A stretch of 16,491 nt of DNA, taken from NCBI GenBank assembly GCA_015522385.1, contig WAMJ01000258.1:1-16491 (forward strand), written 5' to 3'. The translations under genes were made by a program, and so were the position numbers. The notes under the pieces are model-generated. The model was not told the origin of the DNA. It did not search any database and saw only the letters and a program-made list of their open reading frames with translations. Shown here one piece after another: positions 13,020 through 16,491 of this stretch (its first letter is position 1; each line of letters opens with the position of its first letter). The stretch comes from Candidatus Heimdallarchaeota archaeon. GTDB lineage: Archaea; Asgardarchaeota; Heimdallarchaeia; Heimdallarchaeales; Kariarchaeaceae.

Positions 13020-16000
13020 TCACCCAGATGGCTCCAAGAAGAAGGTCACTTCTTTGGTTACTAGACAAACTTTTCCCGATTCACCAAGGTCGTCCTCCAT
13101 CACCAGACGATCCGCAGAGACCTCCATCTTCAGCTCCTCAGATCTCTCCTCGACGAATCTGCGAAAGCTGCTGTCTCCGAACTTGAGCACCAGTCTCACC
13201 GGCTCCGAGACCCTCAGACCAAGCCGTTTCCGCTCCACCTGAACGGATCGAACCAAGTCCCTGAACTTCCCCAGATTCTCCAGCATGACGCTCGGTTGGA
13301 GGTTAAAGAGCACGAAGCCAAGGGGGGACACCGAGCCTGCGTAGCCACCCCGCCACCTGTACTCGACCTCGAAGGTCTCCTCGGTCACCGGGAGGACTGT
13401 CCCCCCTACCTCCAGTTCCATGGACCTGCCCCCGAAGACGTACTCCTTCACCTCGCTCTGTGATATCTGCTTCAGTACCTTTCGCAACTCTGGAACCAGA
13501 TTGCCAAGGAGCCTCCCCACCTCTCGGTACCTGGGCTTAAGGCCAATATGCACATACCAGTCGACGGAGTCGATGAACCTCACCCGGGTGACGTTCAGCT
13601 CGTCCTGAAGCAAGGGGACGAATTCGTAGAGCCGAGGTCTCAGACCGTTGACGTGAAGGAGCAACTCCAGCAGCGGTCTCCTGACCCTCAGCCCTAAGCT
13701 CTGCCGGAGGGCCTTCCCCTGCCTCGCCAACTGCCTCGTGATCTCCATGAGATCGAGCAGGTCATCCTCGCGGTTCCGAGGCTGGGGGAACTGCTCCAGA
13801 TGCACCGAGTCCAGTCCGTCACCGTACTGCCTCAGCGCCTGGTAAACACTCTCGCTGAGGAAGGGAACTATCGGAGCGACAACCACCGAAAGGGTACGGA
13901 GGCAGTGGTAGAGGACGTTCTCCGCGTACAGCTTCTGCTCAGAGTCTCCATGTCCCCAGAATCGTCTACGGGACCTGCGGACGTACCAGTTGGAGAGGTC
14001 GTCGAGGAACGTCCTGAACTCCGAGACCAGCTCCACGAAGCTGTAGCTGTCGTACAGCGTACGCATCTCCTCAACGAACTGATCCAATCTCGTGAGAACC
14101 CACCGATCGAGCAGCTCGGGGGAGGAGAGGTACCCATCCCTGAATCTGAAGCCGTCGAGATCCGCGTACGTCCTGAAGAAGTTGAGCGTACTCCTGAACT
14201 GGTTGAGCAGACGCCGGTACTCCCTGAGATTGTCGGGGTCAAATCTCATCGACCTGCTCCTGCTCTGAGACAGGTACAGCAACCTGAGCTCGTCCGCCCC
14301 GAGGTCGAGGACATCGTCGAGCCATATGACGTTTCTCCCAGTCTTGTGCAGAGGACGCCCCTCCTTGTCCATGACCTTCTCGTATCCGAGAACGTACCTG
14401 AAGGGCGCCCGCCCCGTCAGGGTGACGGAGATGAACATCGAGGCGTAGAACCACAGACGGGTCTGCTCCCTCATCTCGCAGACGAAGTCCGCGGGGAACC
14501 ACCTCTCCCAGTGCTCCCGGTCGCCGAGGTAGTTCAGCGTGGAGAAGGGCATCACGCCCGCGTCCAGCCAGCAGTCACCGACCTCCTCCACCCTCCGCAC
14601 CGCCCTGCCGCAGCTCTCACACTCCACCTCGTACCCGTCCACCCACGGACGGTGTAGCTCGACCGGGACAGATCCGCATCGCTTCCTGAACTCCTCTACA
14701 GACCCCACGACGTTAAGATGCCCGCAGGAACACAGGTAGAAGGGCAGGGGCAGACCCCAGAAGCGCTTACGGCTGATGCACCAGTCACCCATGTTCCGAA
14801 GCCAGTCCTGGAACTGCGTCTTCAGGTGTGGAGGATCCCACGTCACGCTCTCGCTCGCCTCGAAGAGGAGTGGACGCACCTGCTCGCATGACATGAACCA
14901 CTCATCCACCAGCCTATAGACCAGCTCCTCCTTACACCTCCAGCAGACTGAGTAACGGTGAGCGTACTCCTCGCTCCTCAGAAGATGCTCCCCGAGATCG
15001 GCCAACACCGACACGCCGACCTCCGTGTAGAACATACCCGAGTACTTGCCGTACCCATCAAGGTAGTGTCCGGAGCCGTCGAGAGCAGGCTGGACTGGGA
15101 GTCCCAGATGCAGCGCCAAGGAGTGATCCTCCGCACCGCATCCCGGTGCCACGTGGACGAGACCCGTTCCCTCACCCTGCTGCACCTCCTCCCAGAGAAC
15201 CACCCGTCGAGTGTACCCATGGAGAGGATTGTCCAGCGGGAGGGAGTAGACCATGCCCTCCAGCTCCTTACCGGGGAACCTCCTCAGCAGCTCCGCTCCC
15301 CCCAGCAGGCCAGTTCCCGCGAGCCAAGCACCGGCGTAGAGGCTCTTGTCCCCCAGCCTGTACTCCGCGTACTCAAGATCCGGGTGCACCGCGACGGCCA
15401 CGTTCGCAGGGAGTGTCCATGGCGTGGTGGTCCAGACGAGGAGGTACCCTCCCTCCACTGGAAGAAGGGCATATACCGCGGTGTGGGTCATCTCACGGTA
15501 GGAGTCCGCCTGCTCGTGAGCCGACAGGCTGGTCCCGCACCTCCAGCACCACGGCATCGGACGGCTCCCCCTGTAAAGCCAACCCCGCTCGTGGCAGACC
15601 TTGAGGAAGTGCCAGATGTGCTCGACGTTGCGGTCGCTGTGTGTGTAGTAGCTGTTCGCCCAGTCCATCATCTGTCCCAGTCTCCTGCTCTGCTCTGTCT
15701 GGATCTCGGAGTAGGTGTCGACCCTCCGCCTGCACTCGTCGCTGAAGCGGTCGAGCCCGAAGTCGATGACATGACGCTTGGACTCCAGTCCAAGGCTCTT
15801 CTCAACCTCCACCTCGACCCATAGTCCCTGGCAGTCAAAGCCATTCTGGAACCGCTGGTCGTATCCCCGCAGCGCCTTGTAACGTTGCACCACGTCCTTG
15901 TAGGTCCGACCCCACGCGTGGTGCACACCCAGTGGGTTGTTCGCTGTCACGGGTCCGTCAAAGAATGAGAACCTCTGATTCCCCGTGTTCTTCTCCATCA

Positions 16001-16055
16001 CTCTCGTGACGAGATCAAGGCCCTCCCAGTAGTCCAAGACCGCCTGGGAGTCCAT
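13020..16055 (-). CDS. ileS: Isoleucyl-tRNA synthetase-like class I enzyme, atypical signature motifs
   Basis: Encodes 1011 aa, near the usual IleRS length. It should charge tRNA-Ile using ATP. The catalytic domain starts with SFFDGPVTANN, then PLGVHHAWGRTYKD (41-54), where HIGH is replaced by LGVH. NGFDCQGLWVEVEVEK follows. The editing domain has WTTTPWTLPAN (208-218) and GTGLVHVAPGCGAED with Asp310. Cysteine pairs at 170/173, 371/374, 442/444 and 479/482 suggest zinc sites. CISRKRFWG (426-434) is typical of IleRS. The KMSKS loop reads RPLHKTGRN, keeping only Lys571 of the two lysines. An anticodon-binding region and a C-terminal part like the DUF5915 region of IleRS follow. I recall GVHHAWGR from a divergent IleRS clade, but cannot verify this here. 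The gene is more G/C-rich than its neighbours, so transfer is possible. It could be a second, inhibitor-resistant copy. It follows a tiny upstream ORF by 4 nt. Confidence 0.85.
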   Translation of the reverse strand: MDSQAVLDYWEGLDLVTRVMEKNTGNQRFSFFDGPVTANNPLGVHHAWGRTYKDVVQRYKALRGYDQRFQNGFDCQGLWVEVEVEKSLGLESKRHVIDFGLDRFSDECRRRVDTYSEIQTEQSRRLGQMMDWANSYYTHSDRNVEHIWHFLKVCHERGWLYRGSRPMPWCWRCGTSLSAHEQADSYREMTHTAVYALLPVEGGYLLVWTTTPWTLPANVAVAVHPDLEYAEYRLGDKSLYAGAWLAGTGLLGGAELLRRFPGKELEGMVYSLPLDNPLHGYTRRVVLWEEVQQGEGTGLVHVAPGCGAEDHSLALHLGLPVQPALDGSGHYLDGYGKYSGMFYTEVGVSVLADLGEHLLRSEEYAHRYSVCWRCKEELVYRLVDEWFMSCEQVRPLLFEASESVTWDPPHLKTQFQDWLRNMGDWCISRKRFWGLPLPFYLCSCGHLNVVGSVEEFRKRCGSVPVELHRPWVDGYEVECESCGRAVRRVEEVGDCWLDAGVMPFSTLNYLGDREHWERWFPADFVCEMREQTRLWFYASMFISVTLTGRAPFRYVLGYEKVMDKEGRPLHKTGRNVIWLDDVLDLGADELRLLYLSQSRSRSMRFDPDNLREYRRLLNQFRSTLNFFRTYADLDGFRFRDGYLSSPELLDRWVLTRLDQFVEEMRTLYDSYSFVELVSEFRTFLDDLSNWYVRRSRRRFWGHGDSEQKLYAENVLYHCLRTLSVVVAPIVPFLSESVYQALRQYGDGLDSVHLEQFPQPRNREDDLLDLMEITRQLARQGKALRQSLGLRVRRPLLELLLHVNGLRPRLYEFVPLLQDELNVTRVRFIDSVDWYVHIGLKPRYREVGRLLGNLVPELRKVLKQISQSEVKEYVFGGRSMELEVGGTVLPVTEETFEVEYRWRGGYAGSVSPLGFVLFNLQPSVMLENLGKFRDLVRSVQVERKRLGLRVSEPVRLVLKFGDSSFRRFVEERSEELKMEVSADRLVMEDDLGESGKVCLVTKEVTFFLEPSG

Positions 16056-16059
16056 TAGC

Positions 16060-16086
16060 TCAGTAGTGAATTTCGTGATCCCTCAT
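16060..16086 (-). other. Eight-codon upstream ORF before the synthetase
   Basis: ATG at 16086 encodes MRDHEIHY and stops (TGA at 16062-16060) 4 nt before the synthetase ATG, in another frame. The only good Shine-Dalgarno here, GAGGTGG at 16097-16103, lies 10 nt before this small ORF rather than before the synthetase. It may set translation of the synthetase by reinitiation or coupling. It could also be chance. Confidence 0.35.
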
Positions 16087-16282
16087 GGATAGTTTCCACC
16101 TCGATTAACGTATGCAGAAAATAATAGTCTGTCAAATGCAGATAGATTTCTCGCATCAGCTGAGGACGGTAATTGTAGGTATAATTTGGCAATCCCTCAT
16201 CTTCAGCTCATACACCAATTGATTTTTCAGTATATAAATCTGTCCCAACAACTGCTAGAAGCAGAGAGATCTAGTGGTGGAG
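16087..16282. promoter_or_regulatory. Spacer with synthetase promoter, next to CRISPR array 2
   Basis: This 196-nt region carries GAGGTGG at 16097-16103 and a CTATTATTTT stretch at 16118-16127 (both minus strand). The latter is placed to start transcription near 16100, just upstream of the small ORF. The part from about 16200 to 16282 is the leader-distal flank of the array. A CAATCCCT at about 16190-16197 recalls the start of the repeat, but the similarity does not extend. Confidence 0.4.
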
Positions 16283-16491
16283 AGCTTGATCCCCAGAAGG
16301 GTGAAATCACCTCTGTGACGCAGGGGTCGTGGCGATGGGGTATTTGTTATTTGACGGGGAGGTTTCAATCCCTAGGGGTAAGATCGCTTCTGCGACCACA
16401 GATTCACGGATAACGCAGGTTACACGCGAAGAATCGTTTCAATCCCTAGAAGGGTAAGATCGCTTCTGCGACTACCTGCACGGTATGGCCC
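16283..16491 (-). CRISPR. CRISPR array 2, left-hand (leader-distal) end
   Basis: Three repeat copies are visible. 16436-16472 is the full 37-nt form, starting GTTTCAATCCCTAGAAGGG and ending CTTCTGCGAC. 16362-16396 is 35 nt, the same but missing two A's in its middle. 16283-16319 is a decayed 37-nt copy with about ten changes, mostly in its first half. Spacers are 42 nt (16320-16361) and 39 nt (16397-16435), plus a cut one from 16473. Decay at the left end marks the leader-distal end, so the leader lies to the right, outside the window, with transcription on the minus strand. The minus-strand repeat then ends GGGATTGAAAC, as expected for type I/III crRNA repeats. The repeat differs from that of array 1 in its body. 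Confidence 0.9.

Noticed and set aside
13800..15824. Long plus-strand frames of 285 and 288 aa
   Set aside because: They are antisense to the synthetase gene, whose motifs are clear along the full length.
13020..16055. Reading the synthetase as broken or inactive because of its HIGH and KMSKS changes
   Set aside because: The frame is open over 1011 codons and the editing, zinc and anticodon-binding regions are intact, so a divergent but working enzyme is more likely.
16050..16085. TAGCTCAGTAGT resembling a tRNA D-arm on the plus strand
   Set aside because: The matching GAGC half, anticodon arm and TTCRA arm are absent, and the stretch overlaps the synthetase start.
16184..16220. CAATCCCT as a further decayed repeat of array 2
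   Set aside because: Only eight bases match and the rest of the repeat cannot be aligned, although its distance from the first repeat is near one period.

Overview
The window looks archaeal. Most start codons have an A/T-rich TATA-like element 26-30 bp upstream, which fits leaderless or nearly leaderless mRNAs. Where a Shine-Dalgarno appears it is of the GGTGAT or GGAGG kind. The gene set includes winged-helix regulators with membrane or RAM-like domains, exported proteins anchored by a C-terminal helix, a 23-residue leucine-rich-repeat (LRR) protein and a ParA/MinD-like ATPase. This mix suggests an Asgard-type archaeon (Thorarchaeia-like is my guess), but no rRNA, ribosomal protein or other decisive marker is present. 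I saw no insertion sequence, tRNA or cas gene.

Layout. (1) 1-193 is the right end of a CRISPR array with three identical 37-nt repeats and 39-nt spacers, followed by a probable leader (194-592). (2) 656-3051 (minus strand) encodes an exported, C-terminally anchored protein, then a winged-helix membrane protein, then a small zinc-ribbon-like protein. (3) 3052-3609 has no convincing gene. (4) 3610-5132 (minus) holds a GT4-type glycosyltransferase and an unrecognised 132-aa protein. (5) 5214-6188 (plus) is the LRR protein, divergent from the glycosyltransferase over a shared TATA element. (6) 6407-7907 (minus) is a two-gene operon: an unrecognised protein and a ParA/MinD-like ATPase that has Arg in place of the signature Lys. 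(7) 8024-10022 (plus) is a two-helix membrane protein followed by an MFS transporter. (8) 10060-11034 (minus) is an alpha/beta hydrolase, with an A-rich spacer upstream. (9) 11394-12949 (minus) is an exported protein overlapping, by one base, a regulator made of two Lrp-like units in tandem. (10) 13020-16055 (minus) is an isoleucyl-tRNA synthetase-like enzyme with non-canonical HIGH and KMSKS motifs and a tiny upstream ORF. (11) 16283-16491 is the left end of a second CRISPR array with a different 37-nt repeat.

Two themes stand out. First, two separate operons place an exported protein directly before a winged-helix regulator, and both junctions carry the same 9-nt element ending in a GTGAT Shine-Dalgarno, 5 nt before the second ATG. 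This suggests surface-linked sensing units. Second, the two CRISPR arrays differ in repeat body but share the 3' handle GGATTGAAA on the inferred crRNA strand (minus), so one processing machinery could serve both. The best candidates for something undescribed are the Arg-type ParA/MinD ATPase with its partner and the exported-protein/regulator modules. Both are inferences from sequence and context.
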